A stretch of 64,000 bases of DNA from Anthostomella pinea (taxonomy: Eukaryota; Ascomycota; Sordariomycetes; Xylariales; Xylariaceae), in contig CAUWAG010000018.1 in the NCBI GenBank assembly GCA_963556695.1, positions 4,960,001 through 5,024,000 of the forward strand, written 5' to 3'. The notes under the pieces are model-generated. The model was given only the letters and a program-made list of their open reading frames with translations. It did no database searches and was not told the DNA's origin. Position numbers and translations under genes: made by a program. Positions 31,977 to 43,300 of the stretch are shown here, in pieces (position 1 is the stretch's first letter; the number at the start of each line of letters is the position of its first letter).

Positions 31977-34040
31977 ATGTCCAACGTTGATGTGGTACAG
32001 CGCACAGCCGCTGCGCTCCCCACCCCCTTTGAGAGCGCAATGGCTGCTGCTGCGACGGCCACCGCCGTCAACATGAACATGTCGGCGAAGTCTACCCCAG
32101 CACCCACCACTTCCTTGACCTCAACGACGACGGCGACGACAACAACCGCGACCGCGACCCCGACACCACCACCACCACCACCATCCAGGACCCCGTCGCA
32201 TAACGGCGTCATCGGCATCAAGCGCACAAGGCCCGGCGACCACGGCAGAGACGGCAGAACCTTGAAGAGCAGGCAAAGATCATTCGTCAAAACCATGGAA
32301 CCTCCCGTCTTGTCGTTCTACGGCTCGCACCCCGTGCCTCTCCCCTCGCGGTTCGGCAGCCTGAAGCGTCGTCTGGTCGCAGGCCACGAACCAGCGCTCG
32401 AAGCATCGTGGGGACGCTTGATTGCCGCGCTTCGCGACGAGATCAAGCACATCGAGACCTACGGCTCCGACTTGATTCCCTCGATTGACTTCAGCGAGAT
32501 TGACGATGCGACCAAGGTTGCACCCTTCAAGACGCATCTGAAGCGCTACGGCATCGGCGTCGTCAGAGGCGTGGTGCCCGCGGCGGACGCGAAATCGTGG
32601 GTCGAAGAGACCAAGAAATACCTCGAGACGAAGCACGAGTTCAAACCGCCGCCCGCGCAAGATCCGACGTGTTTCGACTTCTTCTGGACGCCCGCACAGG
32701 TGCGCTCGCGTGCACACCCGAAGGTCCTCCAAGCGCAGCGATTCGCCATGTCGTTATGGAACACAAACAACGACGACCGGCTTGCGACGAGGTTTCCCAT
32801 CACGTATGCAGACCGTATTAGGATAGAATCTACCACCAATGGAAACATTACCGTAAATGGGGCTCCAACCGCCGCCATATCGCCCGAGGACAACCTGATT
32901 GCCGCTGCGGCCGCGGCTTCGTCGGCGCAGATTGCACAGGTCGATAATGGCAGCTTGGAGCGCTGGGAGCAGGACGGCTACGGGCGCTGCGGCCTCTACG
33001 ACGCCATCTTCAGGGGCGAGTGGGAGTCCTACAACGCTTGGGATCCGGCGGGGCGCATCAACGCGACCTCGGATCTGTACAACGGCGCCGGCGCATGTTC
33101 GATGATGCGTCTGTTCCAGGGCATACTGGCCTTGACCGTGGTCGAGCCAGGAATGATCCGACTGCTGCCGTCCCCGAAGCTGTCTACGGCCTACTTCCTG
33201 CTCCGACCGTTCTTCTCGCCGAAGGAGGGGCCTCCGGAGCAAGGCGACAGCGCCGACAAGTGGGAACGCTATCTCGACGCGTCCAACTGGTTGTTCGACC
33301 AGGACCAGTCGACCATAATACACGGTGCCGTGCCCGGCCACGCGCAGCGAGTCACCGCCGCCTGGCACCCGCATCTGCAGCTCGACAAGAGCCTCGTGAC
33401 ACCGCCGACGTTGCAGGCCGGCGACTACATCATCTGGCATCCGGACCAGGCCTACCAGTTCTCCAACACGAATTACCGCAGCCGCAGCAGACCCCAGACG
33501 TCGTCGGGAGATAGCACCTCGACCACCGCTATGCTCGTGTACACCCCCGCCGCGCCCTTGACGCAGACAAACGCGCTGTTCCTCGCCCGCCAGCGCAAGG
33601 CCTTCCTGCGCGGCCACCCGGGTCCGGACTTCGACTCCACCGGCACAGGCCTGGGCAGCGAGGCGCCGCACACCGGGCGCCTGGGCGAGAAGGACATCCG
33701 CGAGGTGGGCGGCGAAGAGGGTCTGCAGGCTATGGGCCTGGCGCCGTGGAGCTTGAACAAACCGGTCATAAATGATATCAAGGTCGGGACGCCGACGCCG
33801 TCGGAGGAGAAGAAGGAACCTGCTGCGGAGATGGACGGACGCGAGAGCGCCATCAAGAAGATCAAGATCGCGGCTTCCAATACGCATGCCGAGGCCGAGG
33901 TCATCCGGCTCGCTAACATCATCCTCTTCCCTGACCGCTACGACTTTTACATGCCGACGCGGGCGAGCAGTCCGGTCCCGGTCAAGGAGAAGGAGAAGGA
34001 GAGGGAAAAGGACAAGGACAAGGCGGCGGAGAAGCCTTGA
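31977..34040 (+). CDS. DUF1479-like protein lacking the usual metal-binding histidines
   Basis: One exon, 687 residues from Met 31977. Residues 1-110 are disordered (Ala/Thr/Pro-rich). The core matches DUF1479 (YbiU-like Fe(II)/2-oxoglutarate-oxygenase fold): SRAHPKVLQAQRFAMSLWN, YADRIRIE, VDNGSLERWE, LRPFF and HGAVPGHAQR. In relatives, as I recall them, the first metal site reads HVDxGS and the second WHCDxIHxV. Here they read Q321-V-D323-NGS and WHPDQAYQF, so the first His is Gln and the distal His is Tyr493. An insertion rich in Ala/Ser precedes the first site. The C-terminus is charged (KEKEKEREKDKDK). It may be a catalytically inactive or repurposed family member. It is convergent with the MFS gene. 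Confidence 0.75.
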   Translation: MSNVDVVQRTAAALPTPFESAMAAAATATAVNMNMSAKSTPAPTTSLTSTTTATTTTATATPTPPPPPPSRTPSHNGVIGIKRTRPGDHGRDGRTLKSRQRSFVKTMEPPVLSFYGSHPVPLPSRFGSLKRRLVAGHEPALEASWGRLIAALRDEIKHIETYGSDLIPSIDFSEIDDATKVAPFKTHLKRYGIGVVRGVVPAADAKSWVEETKKYLETKHEFKPPPAQDPTCFDFFWTPAQVRSRAHPKVLQAQRFAMSLWNTNNDDRLATRFPITYADRIRIESTTNGNITVNGAPTAAISPEDNLIAAAAAASSAQIAQVDNGSLERWEQDGYGRCGLYDAIFRGEWESYNAWDPAGRINATSDLYNGAGACSMMRLFQGILALTVVEPGMIRLLPSPKLSTAYFLLRPFFSPKEGPPEQGDSADKWERYLDASNWLFDQDQSTIIHGAVPGHAQRVTAAWHPHLQLDKSLVTPPTLQAGDYIIWHPDQAYQFSNTNYRSRSRPQTSSGDSTSTTAMLVYTPAAPLTQTNALFLARQRKAFLRGHPGPDFDSTGTGLGSEAPHTGRLGEKDIREVGGEEGLQAMGLAPWSLNKPVINDIKVGTPTPSEEKKEPAAEMDGRESAIKKIKIAASNTHAEAEVIRLANIILFPDRYDFYMPTRASSPVPVKEKEKEREKDKDKAAEKP

Positions 34041-34439
34041 GCAGATTTATTGTCTCTCTTGATCTCTGCTTGATATGTACATAGTTCTTCGGGCAACCTG
34101 GGTAAGCCCGATGGTTCACACCCACTGCATTAAATGATCCGAATATATAAGGTACTGCGTCTCAATGTTGCCTCACTCGATTTACTACCTATTCGAAGGC
34201 GAAAAGCGGAGTAATCTGGTTGCTTCTGCTCGTTGCCCTGACATCATCCTGTAGGTGGTGATCATGCGAATGATTGTGTCAGCTGCTGCCACATGTTGAG
34301 TACTTCGAGACGCTTAATTCTTCGGGGACAATCTCGTCGAGTACGTTATGATTATTACTATGAACCCCGACCTGCCTGATAGCTTGGGAGGGTGGTCAGA
34401 CGTGCTTTCCCGGTCATGGCGGACGCAGCACAGAGCAGC
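34041..34439. other. Convergent intergenic region
   Basis: About 400 bp between the stop codons of the DUF1479-like gene and the MFS gene. It must hold both 3' ends; no other feature is seen. Confidence 0.4.
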
Positions 34440-36319
34440 TTATAGTACATATCGGAAGTCCTTGTTCTCAAACTCAGTCTGATCCTGCATACCGGCCTCA
34501 TCGCTAGACTCCTACTCAAAAGGTCAGTCAGTGGTCGACTCGTTTCCAGCTGAGGCGCACCGTACCTTGTTTGCCAAACCATAGACTCTGTCGCGCCGTT
34601 TATTGTCCATGAACATGTATCCTTTATCTCTCGTCAGTACCGTTGCGTTACCAGTCTAGCGAGTATTATCCAACACACCCAGGAGAGCCAGATGACACCC
34701 GGCTTTGATCGCATAGCCCACCAAGAGGCCTATAGTCGCTCCTCGGTAGTCGGGGGCCTCACTTTCTTTGACCACGAAGGGTCCAGCGAAGTTACCCCAG
34801 CAGTAAGCCGTGCTGGTCTGTTAGCGGCCTGGCCTTGACTTGGTGTACGACCAAATGTGGCAGACTTACAAGATCATGGCACTGGCGAAGGACCTATGGG
34901 TGTAGCCGGCCACGTTGGAAGATATGGTGGTCAGCGACACAGTGAAGCCAACTGACTGGGTGTTTACCAGCCAAAAGGAGACCAATCTGCCCCAAGTGTT
35001 TGACCTGGGCAAGTAGGCCATGCAAGCCGCAGACACCGTGCAGAGGATGTTGGCGGCGGTAGCCGTGAGGAGTCTCGAGTTCGGCACATTGAGCGTGATT
35101 GTTCCCCCGACTATCAGTGCCACAATCTGCAAAGCATCGCCCACCGACTTGAGTTCGGTGGTCTTCTCGGTAGAGAACCCCAGGTCTCTGATGATGATCG
35201 TCGAGAGGGAATTCACCACGCCGTTTGGTATCGCCGCAGCAAAGACAGAGATGAACAGCAGAATCGCCTTGGGGTCGTAAAACGCAACGAGGGCTTGATT
35301 CTTGCTGAAGGCCTTGTTCTTGATGCCTGTCTCGTTGGCGGAAACCCGCTTGACGGCGATGACTCGCTCTCGGTGGTTTAGAAACCGGTCATTTGAAGGC
35401 GCGTCTGGGAGGAACAAGTAGACGAACACCGCCCACAACATGGTGGCACCTCCCAGGATGTAGAAGATGAGCTCCCATCTTTCCGGTGTCATGTCTTCCG
35501 GCAAGGACGATATGCCTTTGGAAATGTAACTTCCGATGATCCCTCCCCACCCCAGTGAGGAATACCAGATACACTGACGTAGCGGGATCTCGCGTCGTGT
35601 GTACCAAAAGCCAGTCATGAGGATCAGTCCCGGCGTGACAGCTGCCTCGAAAATACCCATCAAGAACCTGACGGCTAGGGCGCTCGAGTAGGATCGACAC
35701 TGGGTCATGATAACGACGAAAAAGCCCCATGCCAGAATTGAGACCGAGATGACTTTCTGAGCTGAATATCGACCGATCAACCAGCCGCAGGGGTATTGTC
35801 CCAGGAAGTAGCCAAAGTAAACCACTTTGCTACGTCAATACACACTCTACCCCATCCCACCTCGCGCCAGATGTACTTACTCGCAGATAGGTAGTTGAAC
35901 TCCTGGCCGCGCAGGTCCAGAGCCTGTTGGTAACCAAACAGGTTCGCATAGTTCAATGCAGTCTTGTCCATGAATTGTAATGCCTGCGTCACCAAGAAAA
36001 TCGGCAGGATGATGAGATCGATTTTCCACCGTACGCGGCGGCTCTGGGAGGCATTAGCAGAGTACCTTAGTTTCGATGGTTCAACGACTGACCTCCTTAT
36101 CCGATACTTCAAAATTGAGCCCCTCGATGTACTCCCGATACCCAATTGCGTCCTCCTAAACCAGGCGGGAGTCAGCTTACGCTCTTCGACGAGGCTAGCA
36201 GCTCTACCAACCTCGTGGACCGCGTCGAGTTTTGATGTGTGCTTTGGTTCCATGACTGAACCAGCTGGGTCAGCCTGGGCTGATATGGTTGGTCTGGGTT
36301 CAGTGCTCATTGTGCCCAT
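34440..36319 (-). CDS. MFS transporter of the allantoate permease (Dal5/ACS) type
   Basis: Seven exons on the minus strand: 36319-36212, 36155-36093, 36043-35881, 35824-34870, 34812-34679, 34621-34566 and 34511-34440, 516 residues, all junctions in phase. It shows the family's landmarks: RVRWKIDLIILPIFLVTQAL, LQFMDKTALNYANLFG, YFGYFLGQYPCGWLIGRYS, RFLMGIFEAAVTPGLILM, an AYCWGNFAGPF segment and YMFMDNKRRDR, with about 12 membrane helices. It ends DQTEFENKDFRYVL, typical of the family. Such proteins import organic anions such as ureides, vitamins or aromatic acids; the substrate is unknown. Beside it lie a broken dienelactone hydrolase and a broken SDR, suggesting an aromatic or lactone uptake role. 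It appears intact. Confidence 0.88.
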
Positions 36320-36945
36320 TCGATGAGTCCGTCTGTGTGAAGGGTGCTTCCAAGTCAGACTGCAAGATCTTGAAGCTCGAAACTGAAGATCAGGGAGGAA
36401 AACATAGCTGAAGAGTCAACTGAAGAAACCAGTCCAGGTGTGACGTGCGGGCCGGTACCTGCACACTTCGGCTGGGAGAACCCAAATATGGACGAGCTTA
36501 CCCAACAGTCGGGACACGGTAGCGAGGTCATGAGGGACATGGAGAGCAGCTATGAGCCCCAGGGCCCCTGAATGCCGTGATGGCAATCGGGCACTGGGTC
36601 GAGCGTCACTATTTCTCAGTGGGAGAAAACTCATGCCTGTAAAACTGCCGTAAGCTCACCCACATCCCTCACCCCGCATCGTGGAGATGGATGGGGACAG
36701 CGGGGAAAGCGTGGAGTCGTTCATCGTGTCCTGGTCAGCCCCAACTAGTCCACTGATAGTCCGCGGCAGTATAGTATTGCTGTGCTGGGTGGAGGTGTTA
36801 GTTCATGACGGGGTCTGTGTAGTCCTTGTGTTTGAGGCCCATCCGGTGTAGGCGAAAATGTGAACGTCTGACGGGACTAGCTTCTGGTCCATATTCTGGT
36901 TGTACTGTTCAAGAAAACACCACGATGACGAAGGAGAGCGAGTAC
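36320..36945. promoter_or_regulatory. Region between MFS gene and dienelactone hydrolase remnant
   Basis: About 630 bp. It should contain the MFS promoter. The N-terminal coding part expected for the dienelactone hydrolase is not found here, so the remnant's promoter may be lost. Confidence 0.4.
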
Positions 36946-37600
36946 ACGACAAGCCAAATCCGGACTTTGACTATGAGGCCTGGAAGTTGAAGCATACCAC
37001 GTTCGCCAATGAGAAGGTCCCAGTATGGGTCAAGGCAGTCAAAAAGATATACGATGGACCAGGCACGCAGTACGCCTGCGTCGGGCAAGTGTTCTGGTAT
37101 AGCCTCTGTGACCATCATGTGCTCTGACAACCGTGTTGTATATACTGCTTTGGCGCACCGTACGTGTGGGATGAGCTTGACAGTGGTATCTGTAAAGCTG
37201 GCGCGTTTGCGCATCCAGCTTTCCTGAAGGACCACCATTTCCAGAACCTCAAAAGTAAGACACCTTCAGACTTTGGCGGCAGACAGACCGGCGACGGTTA
37301 ATTTCCCTTTGGAGATCCATTGTTTCTATCCTGTTCTCAGACTGACCACACTTTCCCGGCTGACGCTCGGAACAAAGCGATGGACATTCTACAGGCAGGT
37401 AACAAGGACTAGCACCTTCAACTGTTCTCGGGCGTAGAGCATGGCTTCGCGCTCAGGGGCAACATGGAACATGCGTATGAGCGTAAGTCTGCCCTGTACC
37501 TGCATCGGGATAGAAACCCCCTTCCCCATCTTCTGACGTCAACTTAGGTTGGGTGAAGGAGCAGAGCTTGAAAGGGATTGTTGCATGGCTCGACTTCTAG
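36946..37600 (+). pseudogene. Dienelactone hydrolase family remnant, 5'-truncated and interrupted
   Basis: Recognisable pieces in order: DFDYEAWKLKHTTFANEKVP, YCFGAPYVWDELDSG, AGAFAHPAFLKDHHFQNLK, PLFLSCSQTDHTFPADARNK, HLQLFSGVEHGFALRGNM and WVKEQSLKGIVAWLDF. The Cys in YCFGAPY, Asp in QTDHTFP and His in VEHGFA match the family's Cys-Asp-His triad. The N-terminal third is absent. The first intron has a GC donor (37085) but no AG where the frame needs the acceptor (about 37141). TAG interrupts the frame at 37410-37412, and a second TAG at 37598-37600 may replace a Trp codon. Intact members hydrolyse dienelactone in chlorocatechol or protoanemonin pathways. It is probably dead. Confidence 0.8.
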
Positions 37601-38205
37601 TTTTCTCAATGAGTAATCAGCCGCAATACAGAAAAGGTAATCAGGGAATGGAATGGATGAGGCAGTATAGCTTGTTGTTCGATATTTGTTGTCGTAGTCG
37701 AGTAGTGAGTCTACTAGCGAGGCCTTCGTGACCTGGACTGTATAGAGATGAATCATCGGATAAGAGTCTACCCATAAACACCATCAGTCCTCCATTTGGG
37801 TTGATACAACAGCTGTGAGCCGACTAGTTTTGCCCATGTGGATAGTAGGCAAGAGTCCCGACGGCGCAGGGTTCCGATCTAGGCGGGTTCAAATGGGAGA
37901 GTGTCCGGAACTTCGGTACCGTCGCCCCGGGAGCGCCTGCGGGGGTGGGGATATGGTAGGGCCGCCGGTTCATTGGCCACCGGGCGGGCTTGCGGATCAC
38001 CTCGGTGACCTTGCGACTAGACTACCTTAGGTATCCAACAAGCTAGATGTGTCGTATAGCTGTCAGGTTGATTCCTAGAAGAGCCCAAGGCCAGCTCTGT
38101 AGAGCGGAAAGATCTGGAAAGGCAATAGTATCACACTTCGAAGCGAGCATCCAACCTCTCTGATATTTTCGTGTCAGCAGGCCGTCGACCGGGCTACTTC
38201 ACGAG
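37601..38205. other. Intergenic, no gene seen
   Basis: About 600 bp between two gene remnants. It is GC-rich near 37860-38030 with CGG-containing motifs, but no convincing gene or operator. Confidence 0.35.
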
Positions 38206-39356
38206 ATGACGCCCCCGAAGGCATTTGACTTCGAGGGCGAGGTGGCTATCGTCAACGGTGCCGGTTCTCGCATGGCTGGTCAGTTGTGGCTTTCAGACCT
38301 GAGATTGGATGTTTGAAGCTGATTGGTCATAAGGCGAGATTGGGAATGGTCGCAAGAGACCAAGCGGATGGTCGAGGAGAAAGGGGGAACCTCCGAGGTG
38401 ATCCAAGCGGATGTCACGAGCGAGGACTCCTGCGAGCAGGCCATAGTCAAGACGATCGAGCTGTTCGGGATTGTCCACGTCTTGGTGAATATCGGTATGT
38501 GTTTCTCAGGGAAGCGTACCTCGTTCCTTTACGATGGCTGACCTGACCAAACTGGAAGTGGGCGTTGGAGGTGTGATGGGGACGTGATCAAGGTCGATCT
38601 AGATGCGTGGGACCGCGACTTTCGCATCAACGTGGCCAGCATGGTACTGATGGTACGTATGAAAACATCCCGTCCCAAGACCCTGAGCCTTGTATTCGGG
38701 AACAAGCTTTGTTGTTCCCTTTCCTTCTTCATCTAGAAAATGGCCGTACGGGTTTAAAGACAGGATGTTAACGTACACGCAGTGCCGTCACGCCATTCCT
38801 GAAATGCGCAAGAACGGCCGCGGGGCTATTGTGAACATGTCTTCGGTCAGTGGTCTCTAGGGACGGACCCCATCACTACTGTACCCTACCACCAAAGGCG
38901 CCATCATAGAGATGACGCGAGCAATGGCGGCCCAACACGGACCCGAGAACATTCGGGTCAACTGCGTGGCGCCGGGCATGGTCTTCACACCCATGGTGAG
39001 AGGCTGGGGCATGACCGACGAGATGAGACAGGCGCGGATCAACCAGAACCTCCTCAGACAGGAGGGAACTGGGTGGGACGTAGGATATGGTGAGGAACCA
39101 CAAGACTGTCAATGGCTGTCGACTAACGCGGTCTTACCGATTCTATTCCTGTGCAGCAAGGAGGCGCGCTGGATCACGGGCCATTGCATGCCAGTCGACG
39201 GTGGTGCAAGTCCATTGAGTGCGAGACTTCTGCTCAGACGACCTGCTAATACGCTCTCACCATTGGTAGACCACAGCCGGCAGAGCAGACCGGCCAGCTC
39301 TCAAGGCAGACACACTTGCAAAGAAGAACACGGGCATACCGAACGGGCAGTCATAA
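38206..39356 (+). pseudogene. Short-chain dehydrogenase/reductase remnant
   Basis: Begins at Met 38206 with FDFEGEVAIVNGAGSRMAG, then an intron. It continues through SQETKRMVEEKGGTSEVIQA, VHVLVNI, MRKNGRGAIVNMSSVSGL, SLLYPTTKGAIIEMTRAMAA, ENIRVNCVAPGMVFTP and EARWITGHCMPVDGG, and a tail near NTGIPNGQS with TAA at 39354-39356. The Ser of NMSS and the YPTTK motif are present. Damage: the piece between the Rossmann Gly-rich loop (GEIGNGR-like) and QETKRM is missing with a frame change near 38340-38350. One G appears lost near 38577-38581. TAG stands at 38858-38860. The last-but-one intron lacks an acceptor AG at the expected place near 39128. It was NAD(P)-dependent when intact. Confidence 0.8.
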
Positions 39357-40381
39357 GCGGTGGTGGTGCATGTGGTTGTCCGGTGTTTTGACGATTAACA
39401 AAATTATAACCCGTTCTTGGAGGATGACGCTGACGATGGATCAGCTCGAAGTGGCGACGGGGCGGGATACCCGTGGACGTCCGGGTTTGTGTAGATAGTA
39501 GATACGGTACGCGGTGCAATAATCCGGCCGGGCATTTCTTCTTTTTACAGGGGACATTCTGTTACAGGGGACAGTCTGTACAGGGGCAGAGGAGAGTGGC
39601 GCCTGACTCATCAAATGGCGCGTCCATCAGCGCTACCCACCACTATCCGGCCTCTTATTGCACGTGAAAGAGACACCTGCAGTCACTCTCGGAATCGGAT
39701 CCGGCTCGCATCTCTCTCTCTCTGTGTCTGCTTCGGCGTAACCTTGCTTGCGATGAAGAACCCGCCCTCGGCATCCCCACTATATATGCTGACACTATCA
39801 TCCATGGGACCAACCATTCTACGCAAACTTCAAAGTATGTTGAAGATATCGTCAGTCTCCAATCTCCGTCGTCGGCGCGGCCCGAGTGGGTCGCGGAGCT
39901 GCAGCTGAGGTGCCTCGGTTCGTCTAAAGTACCTACGGAATGTCTAAATTCACCGTGTTACTGCCTACTTCCACGGTGATAGAGAGAAGGCGACAACCGA
40001 AGGGCTGCAATTAAGCCGAGCTATGGTCCTGACCCATGGTAACTTACCGGCTAGGTGCTGACCGCTCTCTGCTCTCTGCTCTCTGCTCTCTGTCAACTGA
40101 CTGCATCGTGATTCCGTGAACCCTCCCCTGCCTTCAATCTGATTGAGCCTCAGACGTGCTGCCGACACATCCCGTATTGTCATTCTTCCCTCGTTACTCG
40201 TATGACCAACCGATGGCCTCGGCCCCCGCGCGGACGTTGCCTAACCCTTGACGTCAGGGATCTTCCCACAACTTGTATGGGTCTGAACACGCACCCATGC
40301 TTGCCGTGTATCAAGATGATATATATCTCAACGTCGCTGGCCCTGGAGTTGGCCACTCGGTAACAACACATCACATCCAGA
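39357..40381. other. Intergenic with short tandem repeats; P450 promoter
   Basis: About 1 kb. Two small repeats are visible: ACAGGGGACA units at 39547-39590 and four copies of CTCTCTG at about 40066-40093. No gene is supported. The last part is the promoter and leader of the P450 gene. Confidence 0.45.
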
Positions 40382-43300
40382 ATGGCCGCCCAGTTTTTCA
40401 TGTCCGGTCGCTCCAGCGAGCCCGCATCAGGGGCGAAGCCCATTCCGGTCCCTCCAGGTCTACCGTTCCTTGGTAACATTGGCGATATCGATCGGGAGCT
40501 GCCCCTGCGCTCCTTTGTCGCTCTTGCCGAGAAGTATGGTGAGCGCATCTACAGCAGTACAGCAGTACGGACACACATCCAGCACGTCCGCTAATCATCA
40601 CCGCCAGGCGAGATTTACCGCCTGAACTTGCCGGGCCGTACCATGGTGGTCAACTCAAGCCACCGTCTTATTAACGAGCTTTGCGACGAGAAACGATTCA
40701 TCAAGATTCCCAAAGGCGCGCTGGATGTGAGTGGCGTGTCTCAAGTCACATGGTGTGCTCATCTCACTGAAACTGTATAGCAAATCAGGAATGGCGTTCA
40801 CGATGGCCTCTTTACTGTGAGAACAAGTGAAAAAAATCCCCTCGCATCTTCATCTTCTAACCATAGTCTAGGCCCGGCCCAATGAGCCTAATTGGGCCAT
40901 TGCCCACCGAATCTTGATGCCAGCGGTAAGTAGAGAATCGTTCAGTCCTTGCCATCTCGGTGCTTCATCTATCGGGTGAATTACACGTCGGCGGTACTGT
41001 ATCAGCTGTGCTAACGGACGAGTAGTACGTTGAATTTCCCGGACATTTCCCTCGTCTGGTCTCGTCTATCCGCACGCTGAACTGGAGCGCAGCGAGCTGG
41101 ATATCGAGCTTGGCTCCACATACAAGAATGCGATGCTAACTTGAACAGATTCGGGCCAGTGTCCATTCGGGGAATGTTTGGGGAAATGCATGGTGAGTCG
41201 GAACACTTTCATACGTCAATATGAGTGGATTTCATACTGGGCCAACCTAGTGACACAACATTCGCTTGGTGGCCTGGCCTCGGTGAATATGCTGTCTTCT
41301 CACGCGCCCATGTACCTCAAACACCTACATGTACTGACACCTGAGCACTATAGATGTAGCAACTCAGCTCGCCCTCAAGTTCGCTCGCCATGGTCCAACC
41401 ACGCCCATCGCGGTTACGGAAGACTTCACACGCCTGGCACTTGACACGCTGGCTCTCTGCTCAATGGGCTACCGTTTCAACAGCTACTACACGACAGGCT
41501 TACATCCCTTTATTGAAGCCATGGGGGACTTTCTGACCGTGTCTGGCACACGTGCCAGTAGACCAATGCCAGATTGGTTTTACCGGGCAGAAGACGCCAA
41601 GTATTTTCAAGATATTGAAGTACTTCGAAAAACTGCTATGGATGTCCTACGATCACGAAAAGAGCAGCCGAATGATCGCAAGGATCTCCTCAACGCCATG
41701 CTGAACGGCGTGGACAGCAAGACTGGACAGCGCATGACCGACGAGAGCATCATTGACAATCTGATCACCTTCCTCATCGCTGGCCATGAGACGACGTCCG
41801 GAACGCTTTCATTTGCCTTTCATGAGCTTATGAAAAACCCTGAAGCATACAGGAAGGCACAGAAGGAAGTCGACGAGGTGGTTGGAAAGGGACCGATCAC
41901 AGTTGAGCATATGTCCAAAGTGCCCTACATCTCAGCCGTACGTCGCGCGCGCGAATACATGCCTCGTTTTCGTCTGGCATCATGCTTACTAATCCGTTAC
42001 AGATCCTGCGTGAAACCCTCAGACTGGATTCACCCATCACCATATTTAGTGTCGTTCCCGTAGAGGACACTTTGTTGGCTGGACAGTACCCGGTGTACAA
42101 GGACGAAGCCATGATGCTGTTCGTCAAACAGGCTCACGTGGACCCAGCAGTCTACGGAGACGATGCCCACGAGTTCAAGCCGGAGCGCATGTTGGATGAA
42201 CAATTCCACAAGCTTCCAAAGAATGCCTGGAAACCTTTCGGCAATGGGGCTCGTGGATGCATCGGAAGACCATTCGCCATCCAGGAGGCTACCCTGGCGA
42301 TGGTTATGCTCCTTCAGAACTTCAATTTTGTTATGGATGATCCGACTTACCGCTTGTCGCTCAAGCAGACCTTGTATGTAAATCCAGGAGTCCTTTGTTT
42401 CCCCTTCTGATCATGTCTTGGGAGTAAATTGCTTAATCGACATGGTCTGATGAGCCTTCGTTCCCGAGACATACATCCAACCCCGTACTTGCCGCTAAGT
42501 TCACTGCAAGGGGTGATTACTGACTCCTGGTTCCTGTAGAACTATCAAGCCGGACGGGTTCTACATGCGGGCTATCCTACGTGATGGTCTCACGCCAAGC
42601 CAGCTGGAACATCGCCTGGCCGGCACGGAAATACCACCAAGTTCTGCGAAGCACCAGGGTTCGGGGCATTCCCCGGGAGTCTCCGCCGACGGCAACGCGC
42701 AGCTTATGAGGGTTTTGTATGGTAGCAACAGTGGCACTTGCGAGTCACTGGCCCACCAACTAGCCAGGGATGCCTCTCTCCATGGCTTCAAAGCCGACGT
42801 CGATTCCATGGATGCCGCGAATGGCGCACTTCCTAGAAACCAGCCAGTCATCATCATCACTGCGTCGTATGAGGGCCAGGCTCCAGACAACGCTGCGCAC
42901 TTCGTCTCTTGGGCGGAGAACGGCCTGGATAAGACATCGCTCGACGGCACCAACTATGCCGTCTTTGGCGTCGGCCATCATGATTGGGCGCATACATTTC
43001 ACCGGATTCCGAAGTTGATGGACAGTAAGCTGGCAGAAGCAGGTGCTACACGTCTCGCTCCTATCGGCTTGGCGGACGTTGCTTCAAGCGACACCTTCAC
43101 CGACTTCGAAACCTGGGAGGACAATGTACTGTGGCCGGCACTCAAGAAGCAGTATGGCGCGGGCAAGAGCGCTGCCGAGCATTCGCATGCTTCTGGGTTG
43201 AATGTCACGGTGACGAGCCCACGAACGTCTACTCTCCGCCAGGATGTCTTGGAAGGCCTGGTTGTAGCAACCCGAAGGTTGACGGCTGAGTAAGCAACTT

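Noticed and set aside
32754..33887. 377-codon ORF on the minus strand inside the DUF1479-like gene
   Set aside because: Arg/Val/Leu-rich antisense shadow produced by high third-position GC of the real gene; no domain.
37840..37920. GGTTCAAAT resembling a tRNA B box
   Set aside because: No cloverleaf can be folded around it and no matching A box at the right distance.
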